Below are positions 55,413-63,300 of a stretch of 64,000 bases of DNA, piece after piece (positions within the stretch are counted from its first letter, which is position 1; every line of letters begins with the position of its first letter). The notes beneath the pieces are model-generated. The model did not search any database, was not told where the DNA came from, and worked only from the letters and a program-made list of their open reading frames with translations. The translations under genes were made by a program, and so were the position numbers. Source of the DNA: an uncultured Bacteroidota bacterium. Lineage in GTDB: Bacteria; Bacteroidota; Bacteroidia; Flavobacteriales; Flavobacteriaceae. The stretch lies in the NCBI GenBank assembly GCA_913047695.1, contig CAJWUI010000004.1, positions 30,606 through 94,605 on the forward strand. Direction: 5' to 3'.

Positions 55413-55810
55413 GGTTATTATTTTAAGTAATAATACTCATAATATACTGGATTTATACTGATTTACAAAATATTGTTTTTAGAAATTAAATTTCTTCAAA
55501 TGTAAAATATGATTACTAAGTTTTAAGGGACCAAATTTTGGGGGAGGGAGTTCCTTAAAAACTCCCAACATTAAAAATAAAAACCAATTTATGATGAAAT
55601 AACCAATGTTGTAAAGAAGAATTGGTTATACAAATTTACATAAAATAATATTTAAATATGTTATTGGTAAGTTAAAATCAAGAAATGAAATACTTTATAG
55701 CCTTTATTTAAAACATAATTAAGCTTAAGTTAATTCTTAAAGGTCAAACTTTACCAAATTTTTATATTAATTATAATAAATAATTCTGTCAAAGCTTATC
55801 TTTGGAATTC
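55413..55810. other. Gene-poor interval with two hairpins
   Basis: About 400 bases with no supported gene. It holds an unusual G-rich patch (from about 55537) that forms GGGAGTT/AACTCCC (55546-55552 and 55560-55566, 7-base loop), and a perfect 9-base inverted repeat ATAACCAAT/ATTGGTTAT (55599-55607 and 55621-55629, 13-base loop). Neither is followed by a U-tract, so neither is a standard terminator. TATCTTTG at 55797-55804 could be a -7 box, but it is very close to the tRNA. Confidence 0.4.
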
Positions 55811-55885
55811 GTTCCGTTAGCTCAGTTGGTTCAGAGCACTGCCTTGACAGGGCAGGGGTCGTTGGTTCGAATCCAACACGGAACA
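55811..55885 (+). tRNA. tRNA-Val (anticodon GAC)
   Basis: All four arms fold: acceptor GTTCCGT/ACGGAAC, D stem GCTC/GAGC, anticodon stem CTGCC/GGCAG with loop TTGACAG (anticodon GAC), five-base variable loop, and T stem GTTGG/CCAAC around TTCGAAT. Discriminator base A at 55885; CCA is not encoded. Reads GUC and GUU. A single isolated tRNA gene, with no integrase or attachment duplication beside it. Confidence 0.95.
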
Positions 55886-55984
55886 CAATTGTTAAATATA
55901 AGATTTATAGTAACGTCTAAATTCTAGACAAACATTTTTAAATTAGTATAAACGCGCATTTTAATAACCATAAAACCGATTCAT

Positions 55985-56536
55985 ATGAAAAGATATATTT
56001 CATTTTTTATTTGGGTACTACTTTTTTCTTGTTCTTCTGAAAGTACCGATGATGAAAATATGGACGAAGAAATCACTGTTGAAGAAGACCCAGGAATGGG
56101 ACTAATTATTAATGAATTTTTAGCTAGTAATGATGCTTGTTGTGCTGATCCTTCTGGAGATTATGACGACTGGGTAGAGTTGTATAATGATTCTAATGAA
56201 GCTATAGATTTAGGTGGAATGTATTTTACCGATACTATAGGTGATGACGACCCTTATCAAATTCCTGATACGGATTCTTCTTTAACGACTGTTCAGCCTA
56301 AGGGCTATATTTTAATCTGGTGTGATGATGATCAAGAGCAAGGACCTTTACATGTAAGTAATAAATTAAGCAAAGGAGGAGAGTCTATTGTTCTTATCTC
56401 TCAAGACAATCAAACTATAATTGATTCTTTATCTTTTTCAGAACAAACAACCGATGTATCAATGGGTAGAGATCCAAACAATGTAAATGAATTTATATTT
56501 TTTGAAAACCCTACTCCAGGATTACCTAACAACTAG
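55985..56536 (+). CDS. Lamin-tail (LTD) domain lipoprotein
   Basis: 183 residues. Lipobox LLFSC gives a lipidated Cys16, followed by an acidic linker (about 18-36). The lamin-tail fold then covers the rest: LIINEFLASND, DWVELYNDSNEAIDLGG, YILIWCDDD, LSKGGESIVLIS and the closing SMGRDPN...PTPGLPN pattern typical of bacterial LTD domains. Such domains are Ig-like and occur on surface proteins and nucleases; here it is alone. Possibly surface-displayed. It lies 100 bases after tRNA-Val and converges on the oxidoreductase gene over a hairpin. Confidence 0.88.
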   Translation: MKRYISFFIWVLLFSCSSESTDDENMDEEITVEEDPGMGLIINEFLASNDACCADPSGDYDDWVELYNDSNEAIDLGGMYFTDTIGDDDPYQIPDTDSSLTTVQPKGYILIWCDDDQEQGPLHVSNKLSKGGESIVLISQDNQTIIDSLSFSEQTTDVSMGRDPNNVNEFIFFENPTPGLPNN

Positions 56537-56558
56537 GAATCAATTAAAACTTTTTCAT

Positions 56559-56589
56559 AAATAGGCCAAGCACTTTGTCTGGTCTATTT
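56559..56589. terminator. Hairpin between convergent genes
   Basis: AAATAGGCCA (56559-56568) pairs with TGGTCTATTT (56580-56589) through ten pairs including one G-U, with an 11-base loop. It spans the end of the oxidoreductase gene and follows the lamin-tail gene. U-tracts are weak on both sides, so terminator activity is probable rather than certain. Confidence 0.45.
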
Positions 56590-57246
56590 GTTTAAATGAG
56601 CTATATCTTGAGTACTAAAAATTTCTAATCTATCAGAATTCTTTGATAATGCAGTATCTACCATAATTTTTGCTAGGATTTTTACTGGCAATGGTTTTTG
56701 TGATTTAAAAAGTCCAATTTTATTTAACCTATTAAAAACTTTAATACCAATTTTCTCTCCTTTTCTAGCAAGATATGACTGCCTTATTAATGTTGGAGGT
56801 TGAAAAATTTGGATTTTGTTGAAAGGAAGTTTTTTAACAGATTCCTCTAGCTCACCTTTGATTTTAGGATAGAAAAAAAAAGAATTTTTATCTGCTCCTG
56901 TTGAGGATACTAGTGAGTATTTTTTAATTCCGTTTTCAACAGCTATTTTGGCAAATTCGTATTGATAGGTATAGTCAACTAAAAATTGCTGTTTTTTACT
57001 TCCTGCTTGTCTAAGTGTTGTACCCAATGCTGAAAATAAAATATCACCTGATAGAAGCTTTTTAATTTTATTTAATTCTGAAAAATCAATTTTATACTTA
57101 AATAATTTTTTATTGTCAATATCTGGAACTCTTCTTCCAAAAACCGAAATTTTATAAAAATTGGGATTGTTTAATAATTCATTTATAATTTCTATTCCAG
57201 TTGCACCTGTAGCACCAATAATTAAAGCATGCAGTTTTTCATCCAT
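56584..57246 (-). CDS. NAD(P)-binding Rossmann oxidoreductase (NmrA/HTATIP2-like)
   Basis: 220 residues. The dinucleotide-binding motif is at the start (ALIIGATGATGIEIINELL in part, GATGATG). ILFSALGTTLRQAGSKKQ and YSLVSSTGADKNSFFFYPKIKGELE match the small atypical SDR group that includes HTATIP2/TIP30; the Tyr-x-x-x-Lys pair is replaced by the Y.KIKG segment. Substrate unknown. Stands alone. Confidence 0.87.
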   Translation of the reverse strand: MDEKLHALIIGATGATGIEIINELLNNPNFYKISVFGRRVPDIDNKKLFKYKIDFSELNKIKKLLSGDILFSALGTTLRQAGSKKQQFLVDYTYQYEFAKIAVENGIKKYSLVSSTGADKNSFFFYPKIKGELEESVKKLPFNKIQIFQPPTLIRQSYLARKGEKIGIKVFNRLNKIGLFKSQKPLPVKILAKIMVDTALSKNSDRLEIFSTQDIAHLNK

Positions 57247-57369
57247 TTGAATTCACAACAGTGAGGGTTAATTAAATTCATTTTTGCAGGGTTGCTAAAT
57301 ATAGTTTATAAAATTCTAATCAAGCTTGTTTTTTGTAAATTCGAAACATTAATATTAAAATCAATTAAA

Positions 57370-58056
57370 ATGAAAAAACTTTTTTATTTAGCATGTATTT
57401 TAACGGTAAGTATATCTTATTCTCAGAATACATTTAGACTATGGCATTTTAATGCTAAAGATGGAATGGAGCAAGCAATTGGAAACCTTTTAGCTGAACA
57501 TAATAAAGATGCAGTATTTAAATCAGGGGGTGTTCAGGTTGAAAGAATTTCCTATGGAGATAATATGTGGACACATCGTGTTGTCGCATTTGGTGAAGTT
57601 GGTAAAATTGGAAGATCAGATCTTAAGGAATTTCAACAAGGTTTATTTCTAGAGAAAATAAATAATTTTGTTGAACAGTGGGGACCTGCCTACGCAGGAA
57701 GATTTAAAAGCTTCTTTGGAGGGGTTCCAAAAGACTTTCCTTTTATCCAAATTTATGACATCAAGCCAAATGACCCAATCGCATTTCAAAAAGCGCATGA
57801 CAAATTTGTAAGTAAGGCTTCAAAAATTCTAGGTGACAGACCAGTAGGTTTTGGAACCTATGATATTGGCTCACCGAATGGTGCTACTCATTGGGTAGTG
57901 TTAGGTTCAAATGGATTCAGTGATCTAATTGATCAAAAGCAACAGTTTGAAGATAAGCTAGCAAAAGAAATGATGGAATGGGGTCAAACAAATGGTGGGG
58001 TAGAAATCAAATCAAATTTCACCATTCAGGTACTAGCAGCATTTGGCGAGTTTTAG
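57370..58056 (+). CDS. Exported protein with two related alpha+beta halves, function unknown
   Basis: 228 residues from the ATG at 57370 (signal peptide MKKLFYLACILTVSISYSQ); the frame is open further upstream, but this start gives the clean signal. The mature protein looks duplicated: WTHRVVAFGEVG, then a helix ending QWG, in the first half, against ATHWVVLGSNGF, then a helix ending EWG, in the second. Each half starts with a strand and helix (FRLWHFNAKDGMEQAIGNLL and FIQIYDIKPNDPIAFQKAH). This resembles fused dimeric alpha-beta-barrel units, an inference from pattern only. A strong terminator follows. Confidence 0.75.
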   Translation: MKKLFYLACILTVSISYSQNTFRLWHFNAKDGMEQAIGNLLAEHNKDAVFKSGGVQVERISYGDNMWTHRVVAFGEVGKIGRSDLKEFQQGLFLEKINNFVEQWGPAYAGRFKSFFGGVPKDFPFIQIYDIKPNDPIAFQKAHDKFVSKASKILGDRPVGFGTYDIGSPNGATHWVVLGSNGFSDLIDQKQQFEDKLAKEMMEWGQTNGGVEIKSNFTIQVLAAFGEF

Positions 58057-58073
58057 AAAATAAACTTGAAGTG

Positions 58074-58102
58074 AAAGGCCCTTGAAAATTCAAGGGCTTT
58101 TT
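58074..58102 (+). terminator. Rho-independent terminator
   Basis: GCCCTTGAA (58078-58086) pairs with TTCAAGGGC (58089-58097), extended by an AAA/TTT stretch, and ends in a T run at 58098-58102. It begins about 18 bases after the stop of the upstream exported protein gene. Confidence 0.75.
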
Positions 58103-58120
58103 AATAGTACTTCCTGAAGT

Positions 58121-58216
58121 TTAGCTCTTCATCATGTTAAGCCCAAGCCAAATAATTCCGATTCCACCAAATATCATCGAAACTGCCAAAGCCTTTAATA
58201 TGTTTTGAAATTTCAT
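58121..58216 (-). CDS. Possible 31-residue single-helix membrane peptide
   Basis: ATG 58214-58216 to TAA 58121-58123. A basic start (MKFQNILK) is followed by one hydrophobic segment with glycines (SMIFGGIGIIWLGLNMM) and a short polar end. The amphiphilic layout fits a small membrane protein. Evidence is limited to composition, so it may be chance. Confidence 0.4.
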   Translation of the reverse strand: MKFQNILKALAVSMIFGGIGIIWLGLNMMKS

Positions 58217-58312
58217 TTAATTTTAATATGGGTACCAAATATACATTTCAAAAAAAAAAAAAAATACAAAAGTATTACTGCATTAATACTTCAATTACAG
58301 TTTCTGAAAAAA

Positions 58313-59491
58313 TTATTTTACTAGTTTTCCGTTTTTCACCCACAAATCTTCACCTACAATTACTGTGGCGTCAGTAAAGAAATTCCACCTTACATATCCT
58401 CCTGTTACTTTACCTCCAAGTTCGGTGTTATCGCCTAGTGATAATCTTATTACCCCAGCTCCATATCCATAATAAGGAATCCATGGATCTTTTTCTGGAA
58501 TTGAAAGAAGAGGATTAAAGCCTAAAGCGAATTCTCTAAAATATTGACCTGCTTCTCCAGCTAGCTTCAATTCTTCTAAAACGGCTTTTTCCCCTTTATC
58601 AGCAAAAAGGTTTTCAATCTTTCCTTTTTTAAATGTAATTACGAGACCTTCGACCTTCTCACCTTGCCATACAGAATTTGGAAAAGCAATAGTTCCTTCT
58701 ACTGTCTCTTCAATCGGAGCCACCCGAATAGCTCCGGGTGGTAATTCGATTTCTCTGTCAATTAAATTTTTATAAGTCTCCTTTTTATATGAGGCATCCC
58801 CATCTTGTTTTGTCACTGGGCGGTTTCCAACTCTAAATTTAATATCTGTACCCAGAGGTGTTGTAACTTTTATTAAGTTTTCTCTGAGAGCATTTTCAAA
58901 AATTCTTTGTCTTTTTGAAAGTTCGTTATAATCAGTCTTAAGTAAAACATCCTGATAATAATTACTTATTTCGTCATTCACATCTAGAAGATTACCTGAT
59001 AAGTCATAAGCTCCTGCCCAGTGAAAATGTATTGTCCTTCCTTGATTTCTTTTTAAGACCTCTTGCATTGCAGAATATTCCATGTGGGTTGGGTTTGCAC
59101 CGGGGAGCATAATTCCCAAATCAACATTCATTAAATATTCTATTAATTCGTCTTTATCTTTTTCTGAACCTTTTGTTATAAAATCGGTTTGCCAATAATC
59201 TGGCTTAATAAGTGAATCAACTGAAAATGTACCTAGATATTTAGCACCTGAAAGATTTATTTTTTCTTCTAAAAGTGAGATAATTGGATCAAAACTACCT
59301 GGCTTTGATATTAATAATACTTTTTCACCTTTTTTTAAATTGCTTCTTTCAATTAGCTTATTAGCAATTAATTCCCAATTTGGAAACGAAAAAGAATCAT
59401 TTGATTTTCTTTCATTTGTTAGCTTGCAACTACTTACAACTAAAAAAACTAATGCATATAAAAGAATATTTCTCAAATTTTTAGACATCAA
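58313..59491 (-). CDS. M29 (aminopeptidase T)-like lipoprotein
   Basis: 392 residues. Lipobox at VVSSC (C22). The C-terminal half follows the M29 aminopeptidase pattern: ELPPGAIRVAPIEETVEGTI (about 249-268, E261), VEGLVITFKKGKIENLFA, and the GQYFREFALGFNP segment (E320). The later His and His-x-Asp ligands of M29 enzymes are not evident; the matching places read GVIRLSLG (346-353) and YVRWNFFTDATV (366-377). Either the metal site is different or the protein is not a peptidase. It follows PorP of the second T9SS cassette after 21 bases on the same strand. Confidence 0.7.
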   Translation of the reverse strand: MMSKNLRNILLYALVFLVVSSCKLTNERKSNDSFSFPNWELIANKLIERSNLKKGEKVLLISKPGSFDPIISLLEEKINLSGAKYLGTFSVDSLIKPDYWQTDFITKGSEKDKDELIEYLMNVDLGIMLPGANPTHMEYSAMQEVLKRNQGRTIHFHWAGAYDLSGNLLDVNDEISNYYQDVLLKTDYNELSKRQRIFENALRENLIKVTTPLGTDIKFRVGNRPVTKQDGDASYKKETYKNLIDREIELPPGAIRVAPIEETVEGTIAFPNSVWQGEKVEGLVITFKKGKIENLFADKGEKAVLEELKLAGEAGQYFREFALGFNPLLSIPEKDPWIPYYGYGAGVIRLSLGDNTELGGKVTGGYVRWNFFTDATVIVGEDLWVKNGKLVK

Positions 59492-59512
59492 ATTTATTTG
59501 CTTCGAAATAAC

Positions 59513-60385
59513 TTAAAAATTAAACTTTATAAAAAGTTCATTACCACTTCTTGTAACTGCAGCTTGACCGCTAGGAATTCCAAACTCATAAGCGTAAGCA
59601 ATTGAGAGTCCAAATTTTGTTTTTACCATAAGAAGAAAATTAGTAAAGCCAATATTTTTATAACCTGCTCCAATTTCAAGAAAATTTTTAAAATCTAAAG
59701 TACCTCCAATATGTGTTTGGTTTTCACCATCAGGAATTAATTTTGTACTTATAAAAGGTTTTAATTTTGAGCCAAATACACCTACATCAAAAGAGGTTCC
59801 AGCAAGCAGATAAGTACTTGGTTTTTCTGAACCAACTAAAGCGTTGTCACTTACAAAATTAACAGGGTTTAAAAAATTTGGAATTGATGCTGAAAGAAAG
59901 AATTTTTCAGATTTAAAAAGGGCTCCAAAGCCCAAAACTGGAAAGACTGCATTCCCGTCATTTGTTATAGCCGGGTTAGCTGTATTTGTGATTCTCTCTA
60001 GACTTTCTATATCAGTAATTTTAGATGTTGCTCCAGCTTTAATCCCTAAAAAAAGTTTTGATTCACCACCCATACTTAGTTGATAGCTAGCATCCACTGC
60101 ATATAAGGTTCTTCTATCAATAAAAACCTTATTTGTAATTACGGAGGCTCCAAGAGATAAGTTTTTCTTTGGATTTCCACTGTAGAAAAAATAGCTAATA
60201 GATGGAGCTTGAGCAATTCCTTGCCAGTATGAACGTGAGGTAAAAGATACCTGTCTGCCTTCACTCCCAACAAATGCGGGATTAAATGCATTCATATTAA
60301 AGCGCTCCATTAAAAGGTTTTCATTTACTTGAGAAAAACCTGTAACACAAATAAATAAAAAGATGTAAAATATATTCCTTTTCAT
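59513..60385 (-). CDS. PorP/SprF family type IX secretion membrane protein (second copy)
   Basis: 290 residues. Signal peptide ends near GFSQ. Family pattern: RFNMNAFNPAFVGSEGRQVS, then SRSYWQGIAQAPSISYFFYS, then beta-barrel strands such as FFLSASIPNFLNPV, ending FIKFNF. It begins 9 bases after the stop of the second giant protein gene, the same cargo-PorP order as at 47.8-55.1 kb. It is clearly diverged from the first copy, which suggests each serves its own cargo. Confidence 0.92.
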   Translation of the reverse strand: MKRNIFYIFLFICVTGFSQVNENLLMERFNMNAFNPAFVGSEGRQVSFTSRSYWQGIAQAPSISYFFYSGNPKKNLSLGASVITNKVFIDRRTLYAVDASYQLSMGGESKLFLGIKAGATSKITDIESLERITNTANPAITNDGNAVFPVLGFGALFKSEKFFLSASIPNFLNPVNFVSDNALVGSEKPSTYLLAGTSFDVGVFGSKLKPFISTKLIPDGENQTHIGGTLDFKNFLEIGAGYKNIGFTNFLLMVKTKFGLSIAYAYEFGIPSGQAAVTRSGNELFIKFNF

Positions 60386-60394
60386 GAGTTAAAA

Positions 60395-63300
60395 TTAATT
60401 AAAAATATAAAGCCACCCGTCAATGATTTCTCCAGATGTCCCTCCCAGTTCTATTCTGTAATAGTAGGGTCCTGTTGGTAAGAGATTACCTGTTCTAATG
60501 TTTGTTCCTCTCCAATCATTTTTGTAATTAATTGATTGGAATACTCTACTTCCATCAGGAGCATAAACTCTCACGCTTGTAAAGGGATAGTCTTCAATAT
60601 TTATTATTTTCCAAGTTTGTTCAATTCCAGGTTGGTTTGGTGTTACTACACTGGATACGATAATCTGGTCATCTGGGAACCCGTCATTATTTTTATCTGT
60701 ATCCTGACTATCAGGTATGCCGTCTCCATCACTGTCTTCACTGGCATTAGGATCCTGTGGGAATTGATCTCTGTGATCAGGGATCCCGTCATTGTCAGAG
60801 TCAAAATCAAAGCGATCGTCAATGCCGTCCCCATCAGTGTCTTGACAAAACTCAGGATCTAGCGGGAACTCATCTTCTGTATCCGGGCAGCTGTCATTAT
60901 CGTCATTAGGATCGATACAGTCAGGGATTAAATCTTTATCAAAGTCATCTGGTGTACTGGTTCTGTCAAAAGGATCTGTTAGACAGTCAATCTCATCTTG
61001 GTCTAGGTACTGATCATTATCATCATCGGTATCGGCATTATCTCCAATACCATCGAGATCATTGTCTGCCCATTCTTGATTATCAAAAGGAAAGAGGTCT
61101 TCGGTATCTAGATACCCGTCATTATCATCATCAAGATCAAGACAATCTGGATCTCCGTCATTATCACTATCTATGGGTTTATCGGTACTATCTCTAGGAC
61201 TAGTTCCACAGGCAATTTCAATCGTATCTGACCAGTTATCATTATCATCATCGGTATCGGCATTATCCCCAATACCGTCACCGTCAGAATCGGCGTTTTC
61301 AGAAGCATCATTAGGGAAGTCATCACAGACATCACCATATCCGTCTGCATCGGTATCAACTTGAAAGGGATTGTTTCGATAAATACAATTATCACAAACA
61401 TCACCCACCCCGTCTTGATCATTATCAGCTTGATCAGAGTTCGCTACAGTAGGGCAGTTGTCTTGGCTGTCAATTAGTCCATCACCGTCACTATCGCCAA
61501 CAAGTACTCTGAACACTGCTGTAATGCTTGCTGATTTATATCTTGAATTGGCAAGCTGCGTAGCTGTTATTGTTGTATTTCCAATACCATTAATTGATAT
61601 TAATGTCCCAGATAAACTGGCCACATTCTGATTAGAGGTTGAATAAGTAATATTTCCTAATCTATTAGAGGTGGGTGGGATTAAATTAAAATCGTTATCT
61701 AAATTTGTTTTTGTTGGAATTGTAAAGTTAGATAAAGTGGTGTCTCCTTGACCTACTACAAATACAACTCTTACTGGTACTGCCTGGTTATATAAGTTAT
61801 TTCCTTGTTGTGTAATTTCAACTGTGAGCTGCCCTGAATCATTAAATGATAGTGTGGCGTTATTTAAAGTGGCGTTGTTTCCTGCGACAATACTATAATT
61901 TAAAGCCAAGCCGGAGCTAGCGACTGCATCAAGGGTTAAATCTAAATTTTCGGTGTAAGTTAACTGCGTTGTAGGAGTTGTATTAAAACTTATGTTTTGA
62001 TTTGTTTTAACAACATCAATAACAACTGTTGTTGTCCCTGAATTGTAATTAGGGTTACCAGAATCGTCAGTTGTAAATGTTATGGTAACAAGACCTGTTT
62101 GTTGAATACTTACTAATTCGTAATTACCTACTGTACCTGATACCGAGGCAGCAGAACCTGCAGACAAACTTATTATAATTGGTGAGCCTGACGAAGAACT
62201 TGCTGTAATAGGTATGGAGGTAAAATCTTTTAAAGGCTTTGTCGTCGGTAAAGCACCAACAGTTATTGTTTGATTCTTTTTATTAACTACAAAACTGGTC
62301 GAAATAGTTCCGGAGTTGTAATTATTATCTGCAGAAAGTGTGACTGTAATACTTGTCTGTCCTGCATTAGTTATACTAACCGTACTCCCAGAAATGTTGG
62401 CAATATTTTGATCCAACAAGGTGTATGAAAAACTTCCTATATTATCACCATTTTTTGTAGGTTCAACTATTTCAAAGCTAGCATCTCCGAATGTCCTCAA
62501 TATTGGATTAAAGTTTGTAAGTGTTGGGTTGTCTTTACTAATTAAAAGGCTTGCAGAAGCAGTTGCTGAATTGAAATTTGAATTGGCTAGCTGGGAAACC
62601 GTAATTGTTGTTGTACCAGCACCAACTATTGTTACTGTGTTGCCACTCACTGTAGCTACACTTGTATCTGCAATAGAATAAGTAAAACTTGCGGTACTAC
62701 TTGATAAGGCAGAAAGGTTGAAATCAGAATCATTATAAGTTTTGGTTACAACTCCTGTAAAGATAATTGTTGGATCAAATTTGTTAACTGTTAATGTGAT
62801 TGTCGATGTTGCTGAACTGTAATTACTATCGGCTGCTTGAGTTACAGTTACAGATGTTGTTCCCCCACCCTTAATTGTTACTGTGTTACCACTTACAGTT
62901 GCAACATTCGCATCTGAGATACTGTATGTAAAGGCACCTGTACTACTAGAGGTTGCAGAGAGGTTAAAGGCAGGGTCTCCAAATGTTTTGTTTTCGTTTG
63001 AGATAGTAATTGTAGGGGTGGCTTTATTCACTGTAAGTGTCATTGAGGCTGTTACTGCATTATAGTTATTTGTGGCTGATTGAGTAAAAGTTATTACAGT
63101 TTGACCAGCCCCAACTATTCTTGTATTACTACCGGTTCCAGTTGCACCTGATAACGAATTATAGTTTTGTGCCACTTCCTCTGCAGTCAGAATTCTGTCA
63201 TACATTCTAACTAAAGGTAAGTATCCTCCAAAAGCGTCACTAGCATTGAATCCTCCACAAGTTGTATCGAAGTCTTGACCGATTGCAAGACATCCATTGG

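Noticed and set aside
55797..55804. TATCTTTG as promoter of tRNA-Val
   Set aside because: It ends only 6 bases before the mature tRNA and has no -33 partner, so I did not list it as a promoter.
55811..55985. tRNA-Val as an integration site for a genomic island
   Set aside because: No integrase nearby and no duplicated tRNA 3' end was seen; the flanking genes have ordinary base composition.
60660..61500. Short, regular repeats that could suggest a CRISPR-like array
   Set aside because: They are in frame in a long open gene and encode DxDGDG-type TSP3 calcium repeats; there are no uniform repeats with unique spacers and no cas genes.
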